A stretch of 64,000 nucleotides of DNA from Acidobacteriota bacterium. Its GTDB lineage: Bacteria; Acidobacteriota; Vicinamibacteria; Vicinamibacterales; UBA2999. The stretch spans positions 124,001 to 188,000 of the forward strand of contig CANKJK010000002.1 in the NCBI GenBank assembly GCA_947482665.1, in the 5' to 3' direction. A model generated the notes under the pieces. The model had not been told where the DNA came from. It searched no databases and saw nothing but the letters and a program-made list of their open reading frames with translations. Below are positions 27,940-39,268 of the stretch, in pieces. Within the stretch, counting starts at the first letter, position 1; each line of letters starts with the position of its first letter. Position numbers and translations under genes: made by a program.

Positions 27940-27965
27940 CCTCGGCCGCTCCGAGGTGTATAACT
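27940..27965 (+). promoter_or_regulatory. promoter with overlapping inverted repeat, cytochrome-quinoprotein gene
   Basis: A perfect 6-bp inverted repeat CCTCGG / CCGAGG (27940-27945, 27951-27956) is followed directly by TGTATAACT, giving a -10 of TATAAC at 27959-27964. The leader of about 45 nt contains CAGGAG before the GTG start at 28018. The repeat sits where a repressor or activator could control the promoter. Confidence 0.5.
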
Positions 27966-28017
27966 CTGTGTGCGCCGGAGCCCGCGTTGGCCCGGCCTTA
28001 GCTTCAGGAGATCCGAC

Positions 28018-30201
28018 GTGACTCGAATGGTTCGCACTGCCTTCTTCGGCCTCGCCGCTACAGGCCTCGCCGCCCTCGTGGGCGCGGTGGCCCCATCCGC
28101 GCAACAGGGCGCGGGCCGCTACACGGACGCCCAGGCCACCGCCGGCAAGTCCCTCTACGATGCCAAGTGCACGAACTGCCATGGCGGCGCCCTGCAGGGC
28201 GGTGCCCATGGCCCAGAGTTGACGGGGCAGCCGTTCCAGGAGGTCTGGGGCGCCAAGACCTCCACCGATCTGTTCGCGCACATCAAGGGCAACATGCCGC
28301 CCGGTGAGGCCGGCAGCCTGAGCGACGCGGAATATCTGAGCGTCGTCGCCTACATCCTGAAATCAAACGGGCATGCCGCGGGCGCGCAGGCGCTGGCCGC
28401 AAACTCGGCCGTCGTCCTGAAGCCCGGCGCGGGTGCGGCCGCCCCGGCCGCTCAGGCGGGCGCGGCGCCAGCGCAGCGCCCTGCCGCTCAGGAACCCGGC
28501 AGCGGTGGCCTCCCTCGCGGTGCGGAGGCCGCGATGACGTTCGGCGCGCAGGCCAGGAACAAGACGGTCCAGAACTTCACGCCGGTGACCGAGCAGATGC
28601 TGCAGGCGCCGCCGCCCGGAGACTGGCTGAACTGGCGCCGGACCCTCGACGGCCAGGGCTACAGCCCGCTCAAGGAGATCACCCGCGAGAACGTCGGCAA
28701 CCTGCGGATGGCGTGGTCGCTCCTGATGAAGGAAGGCAACAACGAGGCGACGCCGCTCGTGCACGACGGCATCATGTACCTCATCAACCCGCAGAACGTC
28801 ATCCAGGCCATTGACGCGAAGTCGGGCGATTTCATCTGGGAGTACGCCTACAAGTACCCGGCGAACTCGATGACGCTCGGCGGCGCCACGCGCAACATCG
28901 CCATCTACAAGGACAAGCTGTACATGGCGACCTACGACGCGTCGATCGTCGCCGTCGATGCCCGCACGGGCAAGGAAGTCTGGAAGACGGTCAAGGCCGA
29001 CTGGCAGAAGGGCTTCACGCATACCAGCGGCCCGATCATCGCGGGGGGCGTCGTCGTCAGCGGCATCAATGGCTGTGAGAAGTACAAGAAGGAAGGCTGC
29101 TTCATTACAGGCCACGACGCGGACACCGGGAAGGAACTGTGGCGGACGCAGACCATCGCCCAGCCCGGCGACCCGAACAGCGAGACGTGGGGCAAGATGG
29201 CGCCCGAATTCCGCGCCGGATCCGACGCGTGGATTCCCGGCAGCTACGACCCGCAGATGAACCTCTTCTACATCGGCACGGCCCAGGCCAAGCCGTGGGT
29301 GGCAGCCAGCCGCGGCATGTCGGCCAAGGACGCCGCGCTCTACACAAACTCGACGCTGGCGCTCGATCCCAAGACCGGCAAGATGCAGTGGTACTTCCAG
29401 CACGTGCCCGGTGAGTCGCTCGACATGGATGTCGTGTTCGAGCGGATCCTCATCGACGTCGGTCCCGACAAGGTGCTCTTCACCGTCGGCAAGGACGGCA
29501 TCCTCTGGAAGCTGGACCGCAAGACGGGTAAGTACCTCGACCTGACCGAGACCGTGTACCAGGACGTCTACGACCGCATCGACCGGAAGAATGGCCGCGT
29601 GCAGTACCGGTCGGACATTCTCGAGGCGAAGATCGGCGACGTCGTGGCGGCCTGCCCGGGCAACTTCGGGGGCAAGGACTGGACGGCTGGGGCGTACAGT
29701 CCCGAAGCCGGCGCGCTCATCCTCCCCCTCCAGCAGGCCTGTGCGCGCATCGCGGGTGGCAAGGTCGAGTTCAAGGAAGGCGGCGGCGGCATGGGTGCCG
29801 GGCGCGGCGGTCCGGCGTTCGAGATGCCCGGCACCAACGGCATGGTCGGAAAGCTCGCCGCGTTTGACGTGAAGACGATGAAGGAACTGTGGAGCGTCAA
29901 GCAGCGCGCCATCTTCCTGACGGCCGCGGTCACCACCGGCGGCGGCCTGGTCTTCGTGGGCGACCTGGACCGCTACTTCCGCGCCTACGACGTGAAGACT
30001 GGCAAGCTCCTGTGGCAGACCCGCCTCGGTGCGCCCGTCCAGGGCTTCCCCATCACCTACACGGCCGGCGGCAAGCAGTTCGTGGCCGTCACGACGGGCG
30101 TGGTGGTGATGAAGGCGCTGACCGGGGCCCTGACGCCTGACGTCTACCAGCCAGGCGGCGGCAGCCAGATCTACGTCTTCGAACTCCCGGACCGGAAGTG
30201 A
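28018..30201 (+). CDS. cytochrome c-fused PQQ-dependent quinoprotein dehydrogenase
   Basis: A 727 aa exported quinohemoprotein with the heme domain at the N terminus. After the signal peptide (about residues 7-28), a cytochrome c domain has CTNCH in [19 protein letters not shown] and a methionine in [16 protein letters not shown] Pro/Ala-rich linker (about 125-160) leads to an eight-bladed PQQ propeller: [70 protein letters not shown]. Likely oxidises an alcohol or aldehyde in the periplasm and passes electrons to its own heme. A cysteine pair in [19 protein letters not shown] matches the paralogue at 12.5 kb. Start GTG has AGGAG 7 nt before it; ATG at 28027 is an alternative. Confidence 0.88.
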   Translation: MTRMVRTAFFGLAATGLAALVGAVAPSAQQGAGRYTDAQATAGKSLYDAKCTNCHGGALQGGAHGPELTGQPFQEVWGAKTSTDLFAHIKGNMPPGEAGSLSDAEYLSVVAYILKSNGHAAGAQALAANSAVVLKPGAGAAAPAAQAGAAPAQRPAAQEPGSGGLPRGAEAAMTFGAQARNKTVQNFTPVTEQMLQAPPPGDWLNWRRTLDGQGYSPLKEITRENVGNLRMAWSLLMKEGNNEATPLVHDGIMYLINPQNVIQAIDAKSGDFIWEYAYKYPANSMTLGGATRNIAIYKDKLYMATYDASIVAVDARTGKEVWKTVKADWQKGFTHTSGPIIAGGVVVSGINGCEKYKKEGCFITGHDADTGKELWRTQTIAQPGDPNSETWGKMAPEFRAGSDAWIPGSYDPQMNLFYIGTAQAKPWVAASRGMSAKDAALYTNSTLALDPKTGKMQWYFQHVPGESLDMDVVFERILIDVGPDKVLFTVGKDGILWKLDRKTGKYLDLTETVYQDVYDRIDRKNGRVQYRSDILEAKIGDVVAACPGNFGGKDWTAGAYSPEAGALILPLQQACARIAGGKVEFKEGGGGMGAGRGGPAFEMPGTNGMVGKLAAFDVKTMKELWSVKQRAIFLTAAVTTGGGLVFVGDLDRYFRAYDVKTGKLLWQTRLGAPVQGFPITYTAGGKQFVAVTTGVVVMKALTGALTPDVYQPGGGSQIYVFELPDRK

Positions 30202-30224
30202 ACGCCCGCGATGGAGCCCTGTTC

Positions 30225-31049
30225 ATGCGCGCACGCATCGCTCTCGTTGTCGGCGGTGCCGCCCTCTCGGCGATCTCGCTGCTGGCCCAGTCCTGGCAGC
30301 CGGCCAAACTGAAGGATGGCCAGCCCGACATCTCCGGCTACTACCAGATGGAGGGCATGGCCGGCAGCGGCGGTCTGTTCGTCGAGAACACGGTCTCGGT
30401 GATGAACCGGCGCCCGGGGAAGGGCGTCGTCCTCGACCCGCCGGACGGCATGATTCCGTATCTCCCCTGGGCGCGCGTGCGGCGCGATGAGGTCGGCAAT
30501 TTCGTGGCCTCTCCGAATAACGCGCAGGTGGACACGCGCAACCGGGGCTGGCCTGACGGCGTCCCCCGCGTCCATTTCTACTTCGTCAATCCATTCCAGA
30601 TCGCCCAGTCCGACGGCGCCGTGCTGTTCCTCTATGAGGCCCAGCATGAGTTCCGGTATGTGCCGCTCGACGGGCGACCCCAGCCGGACCAGGACGTGAA
30701 GCTCTGGCTCGGCAGCTCGCGCGCCCACTGGGAGGGCACCACGCTCGTGGTTCAGGTTTCGAACATCACGGACCGCGTGCGCCTCTCGGTTGCGGGCGAC
30801 TTCGCGTCCAGCGACGTGAAGGTGACCGAGCGCTGGACGTGGGTCGACCACGACACCATCCAGTATTCGACAACGCTCGAGGACCCGAAGGTGTACTCAC
30901 GGCCGTGGACGGCCGGCGTCACGCTCAAGCGCATCAAGGAGAAAGGCTTTGAGCTGATGGAATACTCGGGCGTCGAGGGTGACAAGGATGCCCATCTGAT
31001 GGTGGACATCCCGGCCACGCTCAATAAGCCCGACCCGGGCAAGCGATAG
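30225..31049 (+). CDS. secreted protein of unknown function, quinoprotein-linked
   Basis: A 274 aa exported protein (signal MRARIALVVGGAALSAISLLA). No catalytic motif recognised. Notable segments: PDISGYYQMEGMAGSGG, GMIPYLPWARVRRDE, RVHFYFVNPFQIAQSDGAVL and ERWTWVDHDTIQYSTTLEDP. The W-x-x-A/PDISG... start resembles a large secreted family common in Acidobacteria near cytochrome c and quinoprotein genes. The upstream in-frame GTG at 30198 overlaps the quinoprotein stop; I prefer the ATG at 30225, which has GGAG nearby and yields a compact signal peptide. Same transcript as the quinoprotein. Confidence 0.7.
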   Translation: MRARIALVVGGAALSAISLLAQSWQPAKLKDGQPDISGYYQMEGMAGSGGLFVENTVSVMNRRPGKGVVLDPPDGMIPYLPWARVRRDEVGNFVASPNNAQVDTRNRGWPDGVPRVHFYFVNPFQIAQSDGAVLFLYEAQHEFRYVPLDGRPQPDQDVKLWLGSSRAHWEGTTLVVQVSNITDRVRLSVAGDFASSDVKVTERWTWVDHDTIQYSTTLEDPKVYSRPWTAGVTLKRIKEKGFELMEYSGVEGDKDAHLMVDIPATLNKPDPGKR

Positions 31050-31072
31050 CCCAACCGTCGACCCGCCCGGCG

Positions 31073-31405
31073 CTACGTCGTCTGTCCGCCGTCACCGGCG
31101 GCAGGCGGCGGCACCGGCGCCCCCTCGCCCGCCCGCTTCATCGCCGACACCACGCGCTCGCCGCACTCCTCCCAGAGTTGCCGGCCCTGGTCCATGAGCG
31201 CGCTGGCCGCCTGGCGGCCCCGTTCACCACACTCGTCGGCGAGCGTACGACCCTGCTGGCCCAGGCTTGCGCGTGTCTCGCGCCCGGCCGCCGGGGCGAA
31301 GATCACTCCCGCTGCGGCCCCCACGCACGCGCCAACGGCAAACCACAACACTGCGGACCCAGCCGAGCCTGCGCCTTCGTTACCTCGCCTGTCGTGATCG
31401 CCCAT
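31073..31405 (-). CDS. YtxH-domain small membrane protein
   Basis: A 110 aa protein with one N-terminal transmembrane helix (AVLWFAVGACVGAAAGVIFAP) ending in the YtxH hallmark APAAGRETRASL, and a helical cytoplasmic tail (DECGERGRQAASALMDQ, RQLWEECGERVVSAM). YtxH-type proteins accumulate under general stress; the molecular role is unknown. A sigma-54-type promoter on the minus strand lies about 57-72 bp upstream (31477-31462). GAGG is 6 nt before the ATG. It is divergent from the small membrane-protein gene at 31648. Confidence 0.75.
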   Translation of the reverse strand: MGDHDRRGNEGAGSAGSAVLWFAVGACVGAAAGVIFAPAAGRETRASLGQQGRTLADECGERGRQAASALMDQGRQLWEECGERVVSAMKRAGEGAPVPPPAAGDGGQTT

Positions 31406-31461
31406 GGCTGTCCTCGCTTTCTGCAGCGGACGCGCGTATCCGCGTCTCACTGATCTGACGC

Positions 31462-31477
31462 AGCACGCCGTGTGCCA
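31462..31477 (-). promoter_or_regulatory. sigma-54-type promoter, minus strand (YtxH gene)
   Basis: Read on the minus strand: TGGCAC-ACGGC-GTGCT. The -24 GG and -12 GC are separated by 10 nt as sigma-54 requires; one base differs from the TTGC consensus of the -12 element. Transcription would start near 31451, leaving a leader of about 46 nt with GAGG before the ATG at 31405. Confidence 0.55.
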
Positions 31478-31528
31478 AAGACCAGGCGATGCCGCGCCGT
31501 ATCGCCGCGGATCGTTCAGCGGAGGCGC

Positions 31529-31576
31529 TGGGATTTTCCCACGCCGTTGGGAGTTCACACACGGCCGGGGCTCCCA
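31529..31576. promoter_or_regulatory. cluster of TGGGA half-sites, candidate enhancer-binding sites
   Basis: Palindrome TGGGATTTTCCCA (31529-31541) is followed by an inverted pair TGGGAG (31548-31553) and CTCCCA (31571-31576). The cluster lies between two divergent sigma-54-type promoters, 52 bp from the minus-strand and about 17-60 bp from the plus-strand element. That is the position expected of an upstream activator site. Confidence 0.4.
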
Positions 31577-31592
31577 CCAATGGCTGCGCCCG

Positions 31593-31608
31593 TGGCACAC
31601 CTGTTGCT
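31593..31608 (+). promoter_or_regulatory. sigma-54-type promoter, plus strand
   Basis: TGGCAC-ACCTG-TTGCT is a full match to the TGGCAC-N5-TTGCW consensus. The predicted start of transcription is about 31619. GGAAGGAG follows at 31633-31640, with ATG at 31648. Confidence 0.7.
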
Positions 31609-31647
31609 CAGTCTGAGACAGGGCGATTCGTTGGAAGGAGCGTTCCC

Positions 31648-32076
31648 ATGGCGACCTTGGACAGCACGCACCTCGTTCTCTGGATCGTAGCGGGCACGTC
31701 CATCGCACACCTGCTGCTGCTGATTGCAGGCGCCGTCTGGGCGCACCGCCAGTTCGCGCGCTTCTCCCGGGAGATGTCCCGCCTTGAGGCCACCCATTGG
31801 CAGGGACTCATGGCACGCACCGACGCCATGCTGGCAGACCTCCACACCATCGCTGGTCGCGCAGACCGCGTCGGACGCGAGGTCGAGCGTGTGGCGGTCA
31901 CCGTGCAGGACATGCTCAGCACCGTCAGCTGGGAAGTCGACCGCGCCACCAGGGGTGCCCGGGTTGCCATGGATCTCGTGGAAGGGGTCTATCGCCAGGC
32001 GTCCAGCTTCGGGGCCGGCCTTCGCGCGGGAATCCAGGAACTCCTGTCTCGCCGACAGGACCCGCACGGGTCCTGA
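31648..32076 (+). CDS. small membrane protein with coiled-coil-like tail (DUF948-like)
   Basis: A 142 aa protein with one transmembrane helix (LVLWIVAGTSIAHLLLLIAG) and a long helical cytoplasmic region (RFSREMSRLEATHWQGLMAR, GREVERVAVTVQDMLSTVSW). This layout resembles DUF948-type stress proteins, but I cannot confirm the family. Its promoter is a consensus sigma-54 site. GGAAGGAG is 7 nt before the start. An in-frame longer ORF from 31489 would begin upstream of the promoter, so the start at 31648 is preferred. Confidence 0.65.
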   Translation: MATLDSTHLVLWIVAGTSIAHLLLLIAGAVWAHRQFARFSREMSRLEATHWQGLMARTDAMLADLHTIAGRADRVGREVERVAVTVQDMLSTVSWEVDRATRGARVAMDLVEGVYRQASSFGAGLRAGIQELLSRRQDPHGS

Positions 32077-32170
32077 ACCGGCACCCCGTCGAGCGTGGGT
32101 GCGCCCGCCCAGCTTCAGCCGGGTGCTGCCGTCAGGGCCGTGCCGCTCGGGCACGGTCTGGCCGATCCGC

Positions 32171-32183
32171 TACTATCCACCCC
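32171..32183 (+). promoter_or_regulatory. leaderless promoter of the SDR gene
   Basis: TACTAT at 32171-32176 lies 7 nt before the ATG at 32184. The 107-bp gap before it shows no ribosome-binding site. Confidence 0.5.
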
Positions 32184-32897
32184 ATGCCAGACGTACTTGT
32201 AACGGGAGCGAACCGGGGCATTGGCCTGGAATTCGTCCGCCAGTATGCCGCCGAAGGGTGGCACGTCATCGCGGGGTGCCGGCACCCTGACGCCGCGACC
32301 GAACTGCAGACACTCGCCACCTCGTCCGGAGGACGAGTCACGCTGCACGTGCTCGACGTGGAAGACCACGCGACCATCGACCAGGTCGCCGCCCTGCTCG
32401 CAGGAACGAGACTCGACCTCCTCATCAACAACGCCGGCAGCAGCGGCTCTCCCACCTCCGGCCGCGACCGCCAGGCTGGAGGATTCGGGCAGTCCAACTT
32501 CGATGGCTGGTTGACCATGTTCCGCGTGAACGTCATGGGCCCAATGAAGATGGCCGAGGCCTTCGCCCCGCACCTCGAGGCGGCGGGCGGAACCGTGGCC
32601 ACCGTCTCGAGCCAGCTGGGGTCCATGGCCCTCAATACGTCCGGCAATGTCTATGGGTACCGAGCGACGAAGGCCGGCGCCAATGCCGTCACGAAATCGC
32701 TGGCCATTGACCTCGCGGGCCGGGGGATCAAGGCCGTCACCATGCACCCAGGCTGGGTGAAGACGGACATGGGCGGCCCGAGCGCTCCAGTGGAACCGTC
32801 CGCAAGCGTCAGAGGCATGCGCGCCATCATTGCCGGGCTGACTCCGGCGACCTCCGGGCACTTCTTCAATTTCGACGGCAGCCCTCTGCCCTGGTAA
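32184..32897 (+). CDS. short-chain dehydrogenase/reductase (SDR)
   Basis: A 237 aa classical-type SDR. NAD(P)-binding TGANRGIGLEFVRQ, DVEDHATID (cofactor aspartate), the NNAG motif in LDLLINNAGSSGSP, serine in ATVSSQLGSMAL and the catalytic YxxxK in YGYRATKAGANAVTKS. C-terminal MHPGWVKTDMGGPSAP fits the C-factor / CsgA-like SDR group, which acts on carbonyl substrates; the real substrate is unknown. It is monocistronic by position. The start is set by a TACTAT element. Confidence 0.88.
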   Translation: MPDVLVTGANRGIGLEFVRQYAAEGWHVIAGCRHPDAATELQTLATSSGGRVTLHVLDVEDHATIDQVAALLAGTRLDLLINNAGSSGSPTSGRDRQAGGFGQSNFDGWLTMFRVNVMGPMKMAEAFAPHLEAAGGTVATVSSQLGSMALNTSGNVYGYRATKAGANAVTKSLAIDLAGRGIKAVTMHPGWVKTDMGGPSAPVEPSASVRGMRAIIAGLTPATSGHFFNFDGSPLPW

Positions 32898-32987
32898 CCG
32901 GTGTGACCCGCCGGCTTCTCGGCTATCCTTGGCGTCGCCGCGCCTGGCCGCCGGGCGCCATTTCCTGTCACTTGTGAGGCGAGACTG

Positions 32988-34442
32988 ATGCGCGTACTCC
33001 TCCTGGCCGCACTGCTGATCGTTCCCGTGGCGGCCTCCGCCGCTGGACCGGCCGACAACTGGCCGCAGTTCCGCGGCACGACCGGGGGCGTCATCCCGGA
33101 CGACCCGGCACTCCCCGAGTCGTGGGACGCCACGAAGAACGTCGCGTGGAAGGCGGAGATTCCCGGCCTCGGCTGGGGCTCGCCGGTGGTGTGGGGAGAC
33201 TACGTGTTCGTCTCGACGGCGATCAGCGCCGGCCACGATACGCCCCGCGGCGTCACGCCCGGTGTCTATGCCGACAAGACCGAGAAGAAGGAAGCGGCCA
33301 TCGGCACGGGCAAGGATCCGGACTTCAAGATTCCCCGGCGCTGGATGCTCTACGCCTTCAGCTTCAAGACCGGCAAGATGAAGTGGGCCGTGCAGCTCCG
33401 CGAGGGTCTGCCCCTCGAGAAGAAGTACCTGGACAACACCTACGCCTCGGAAACGCCGGTGACCGACGGCGAGCGCGTGTATGTCTTCCACGCCAGCGCG
33501 GGGCTGTTCGCGGTGGACTTCAACGGCAAGATCGTCTGGCAGCGGGAAGTCCCGCTCCCGACGGCGCCGACGACCGTGGCCACGGTCCGCAACGAGACCG
33601 TGTCGCGCGGCGCACCGGGGGATGTCATCCCGCCGACAGACCTCTCTGATATCGGAGCCGGCGCCTCACCGGTCGTGCACCAGGGTCGTATCTACCTGAC
33701 GATGGACCACGAGCCGCGCCAGTGGGTCCTCTTTGCGTTTGACGCGAAGACCGGGAAGGAAGTCTGGCGTGTCCACAAGCCGAAGGAGATCGAGGGCTTC
33801 GGCTGGTCCACGCCCTACATCTGGAAGAACAGCCAGCGGACCGAGATCATCACGGCCGGCGACATGCAGGTACGCTCCTACGACCTCGACGGGAAGCTCC
33901 TGTGGCAGTTCGGACGACTCTCGGTCAACACGACGCCCACGCCCTATGAGGCCAACGGCCTGCTCTACGTGTCGTCGGGATACGCCTCCGACCGGACGCG
34001 GCCCGTGGTGGCGTTCCGCCCAGGCGCCAGTGGCGACATCTCGCTCAAGTCCGGCGAGACGAGTAACGACTTCGTCGTGTGGTACCAGCCGCAGGCGGCG
34101 TCCTACATGAACTCGTCGCTGGTGTATGGCGACTATCACTACACCCTGCTCACGCAGGGGTTCCTCATGTGCCACGACGCGAAGACCGGGAAGCTCATCT
34201 ACAACCGGCAGCGGATCGACGTGAACTCCACCGGCTTCACCGCCTCGCCCTGGGCCTACAACGGGAAAATCTGGGCCATCAGCGAGGAAGGCGACACCTA
34301 CGCCATTCAGCCGGGTCCCGAGTTCAAGGTGCTCGCCAAGAATCCGTTGAACGAGATGGTGATGGCGACACCGGCGATCGTGCGCGGGAGCCTGCTCGTG
34401 CGAACCGCCACGCACCTGTACCGGATTGCTGGCAAGCGGTGA
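32988..34442 (+). CDS. secreted PQQ-like beta-propeller protein (BamB-like repeats)
   Basis: A 484 aa exported propeller (signal peptide VLLLAALLIVPVAASAA). It starts with NWPQFRGTTGGVIPDD, the common WPxFRG motif of quinoprotein-like planctomycete and acidobacterial proteins. Blade signatures recur: WVLFAFDAKTGKEVWRVH, LMCHDAKTGKLIYNRQ and GLFAVDFNGKIVWQREVP. Catalytic PQQ ligands are not evident, so it may be a structural or binding propeller rather than a dehydrogenase. TATCCT at 32924-32929 is a possible -10, with GAGG before the ATG. It is convergent with the RNase H gene. Confidence 0.75.
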   Translation: MRVLLLAALLIVPVAASAAGPADNWPQFRGTTGGVIPDDPALPESWDATKNVAWKAEIPGLGWGSPVVWGDYVFVSTAISAGHDTPRGVTPGVYADKTEKKEAAIGTGKDPDFKIPRRWMLYAFSFKTGKMKWAVQLREGLPLEKKYLDNTYASETPVTDGERVYVFHASAGLFAVDFNGKIVWQREVPLPTAPTTVATVRNETVSRGAPGDVIPPTDLSDIGAGASPVVHQGRIYLTMDHEPRQWVLFAFDAKTGKEVWRVHKPKEIEGFGWSTPYIWKNSQRTEIITAGDMQVRSYDLDGKLLWQFGRLSVNTTPTPYEANGLLYVSSGYASDRTRPVVAFRPGASGDISLKSGETSNDFVVWYQPQAASYMNSSLVYGDYHYTLLTQGFLMCHDAKTGKLIYNRQRIDVNSTGFTASPWAYNGKIWAISEEGDTYAIQPGPEFKVLAKNPLNEMVMATPAIVRGSLLVRTATHLYRIAGKR

Positions 34443-34445
34443 CGG

Positions 34446-34463
34446 GCCGCCCCGCGGGGCGGC
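34446..34463. terminator. perfect GC hairpin between convergent genes
   Basis: GCCGCCCC (34446-34453) and GGGGCGGC (34456-34463) form a perfect 8-bp stem with a 2-nt loop between the propeller gene and the RNase H gene. No T-tract. Confidence 0.5.
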
Positions 34464-34466
34464 TGA

Positions 34467-35207
34467 CTAGAGCGCCGAGGGGTCCACGCCCCAGCCGCGC
34501 AGGATCGCCACCTCGTCCGCGGCGCTCGCGCTCTTCTTGAACCGCGCATTGGAGCGCCCCTTCACGCGGCGCTCGCACTCCGACCACGTGGCGTGCCGCA
34601 TGGGCACACCGTCCACGACGCTGAGATAGGAATACGCCGCGGCCTTCGCGGCCTTGGAACCGGCGGCCCCGCCCGCCGGCTTCGCAGGCAACGCCGTCTC
34701 GTGGGGGACGCGCAGGATGTGCACGTCGTACCCGTCAAGCGGGCCATCGTACAGGTCAGCCGGACGCTGCAGCGCGAAGGCCACCGAGATCGCATCCGCC
34801 CGCTCATTGCCGGGGGTACCCACGTGACCACGGACCCAGTGCCATTCCACCCCGCCCGCGCCGCGGGCGCCGACCAGGGCCGAGAGCCGCTCCCAGAGCT
34901 CGCGATTGAGGACCTCGCCCCCTTGAGCGGTCTTCCACCCGCGCGTGCGCCAGCCCCACACCCACTGGGTGATGCCCTGGATCACGTAGGTGGAATCGGT
35001 ATAGATCGCCACCACGCCTGGCGTCCCCTGCAGATGCTCCAGCACCCCAATCGCGCCGGACAGTTCCATCTTGTTGTTCGTGGTGTGCCCGGCTCCGCCA
35101 CCCAGTTCAGTGACGTGGCCGTCGAGCGTCACGACGATCGCACCCCATCCACCCGGGCCAGGGTTGCCCTTGGCCGCGCCGTCGGTGAATGCGAGGTGAG
35201 TCGTCAC
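34467..35207 (-). CDS. rnhA: ribonuclease HI with an extra C-terminal domain
   Basis: A 246 aa RNase H1-fold enzyme that hydrolyses the RNA strand of RNA-DNA hybrids. Catalytic residues are visible: aspartate in AFTDGAAKGNPGPGGWGAIV, glutamate in NNKMELSGAIGVLEHL, aspartate in AIYTDSTYVIQGI, and the last aspartate in GNERADAISV, about residues 8 to 138. The C-terminal ~70 residues contain YLSVVDGVPMRHATWSECER and VKGRSNARFKK, resembling the hybrid-binding/viroplasmin domain that usually precedes, not follows, the catalytic domain. Start GTG at 35207 gives the usual N terminus; the longer frame to 35231 is possible. Identity of the C-terminal module is an inference. Confidence 0.85.
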   Translation of the reverse strand: MTTHLAFTDGAAKGNPGPGGWGAIVVTLDGHVTELGGGAGHTTNNKMELSGAIGVLEHLQGTPGVVAIYTDSTYVIQGITQWVWGWRTRGWKTAQGGEVLNRELWERLSALVGARGAGGVEWHWVRGHVGTPGNERADAISVAFALQRPADLYDGPLDGYDVHILRVPHETALPAKPAGGAAGSKAAKAAAYSYLSVVDGVPMRHATWSECERRVKGRSNARFKKSASAADEVAILRGWGVDPSAL

Positions 35208-35246
35208 GCCCCGTAATGGTAGCGTGCGCACGCGCGCTGCTGCGTA

Positions 35247-37958
<2,712 letters not shown>

Positions 37959-38135
37959 ACTGATCCAGGAAATCGGCCCGGCCGAAGCCCGCTTGAACGG
38001 CCAGAGCCCTCCGGACACACCGCGAGGACGGCTGGCCGGCCGAGAAGGACGCCTTGCGCCTGGTCGCCCGCCACGCGTACGCTTGGTGGTCGCATCACCG
38101 TTACGGCCTTACACGACTTCTTCCACCAAGACCCC

Positions 38136-39239
38136 ATGCTTCGAGCCGGAATCGTCGGATTGCCCAACGTGGGCAAGTCCACCCTCTTCAATGCCGTCAC
38201 CCGGACCCGCAAGGCCGAGGCGGCGAATTACCCCTTCTGCACGATTGACCCCAATGTGGGGACGGTCACGGTGCCGGACGCCCGCCTGGAGGTGCTCAAG
38301 GGCATCGCCAAGACGAGTGTCACCATCCCGGCTGTCATCGAATTCGTGGACATCGCCGGGCTGGTGAAAGGCGCCAGTCAGGGTGAGGGCCTCGGCAACA
38401 AATTCCTGACGCACGTCCGCGAAGTCGACGCCATCGTCCAGGTGGTCCGCTGCTTCGAGGATGCTGACATCCACCACGTCGCCGGCTCGGTGGATCCGGT
38501 GCGCGACATCGAGGTGATCAACACGGAGCTGATGCTCGCGGACCTCGACTCCGTGCAGCGCCGGCGCGAGCGGCTGGTCAAGGACCTCAAACGGGGCGAC
38601 AAGGCCGCGGCCACCGAAGAACACGTCCTGGCCCGCGTCGAAGAGACCCTGAACGGCGGCAAGCCGGCGCTCACGGTCGACCTGACCCCCGAGGAGCGGC
38701 TGCTGGTGCGGCCGCTGTTCCTCCTCACCGACAAGCCGACGATCTTTGCCTGCAACGTCCGTGAGACCGAGCTCGCCACGGCCGATGACAATCCCTACAT
38801 CAAGCAGGTGCGCGAGTATGTGACCACGCACCTGGCATGCGAGGCCGTCATCATCAGCGCGCAGATCGAGAGCGACCTTGTGGACCTCTCTCCCGAGGAG
38901 GCCACCGCCTTCCTGGCGGAACTTGGGGCAGAGGAAAGCGGCGTCGGCCGGCTGATCCGCGCCACCTATCACCTGCTCGGCCTGCAGACGTACTTCACCG
39001 CCGGCGAAAAGGAAGTGCGGGCCTGGACCATCCATAAGGGCGACACGGCGCCCCAGGCGGCTGGCGTCATCCACTCCGACTTCGAACGGGGCTTCATCAA
39101 GGCCGAGACGGTGGCCTACGACGACCTCGTGGCCTGCGGGTCCGTCGCCGCGGCGCGCGAGAAGGGTCTCTACCGGATGGAAGGCAAGGAGTACGTCGTC
39201 AAGGACGGCGACGTGCTCCTCTTCAAGTTCAACGTGTAG
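38136..39239 (+). CDS. ychF: redox-regulated ATPase / GTP-binding protein YchF
   Basis: A 367 aa Obg-family P-loop protein that prefers ATP and is linked to translation and oxidative stress. Motifs: [14 protein letters not shown] (P-loop) near the N terminus, [20 protein letters not shown] (G3), and a C-terminal TGS-like domain with [20 protein letters not shown] and [20 protein letters not shown]. Length fits the family exactly. The start ATG lacks a strong Shine-Dalgarno. The gene is convergent with rsmH. Confidence 0.96.
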   Translation: MLRAGIVGLPNVGKSTLFNAVTRTRKAEAANYPFCTIDPNVGTVTVPDARLEVLKGIAKTSVTIPAVIEFVDIAGLVKGASQGEGLGNKFLTHVREVDAIVQVVRCFEDADIHHVAGSVDPVRDIEVINTELMLADLDSVQRRRERLVKDLKRGDKAAATEEHVLARVEETLNGGKPALTVDLTPEERLLVRPLFLLTDKPTIFACNVRETELATADDNPYIKQVREYVTTHLACEAVIISAQIESDLVDLSPEEATAFLAELGAEESGVGRLIRATYHLLGLQTYFTAGEKEVRAWTIHKGDTAPQAAGVIHSDFERGFIKAETVAYDDLVACGSVAAAREKGLYRMEGKEYVVKDGDVLLFKFNV

Positions 39240-39245
39240 CCTGTT

Positions 39246-39268
39246 GCGGCCGGCCAGCTACCGGCCGC
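39246..39268. terminator. perfect hairpin between ychF and rsmH
   Basis: GCGGCCGG (39246-39253) and CCGGCCGC (39261-39268), perfect 8-bp stem with a 7-nt loop. The rsmH stop codon is partly in the loop. No T-tract. Confidence 0.5.
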
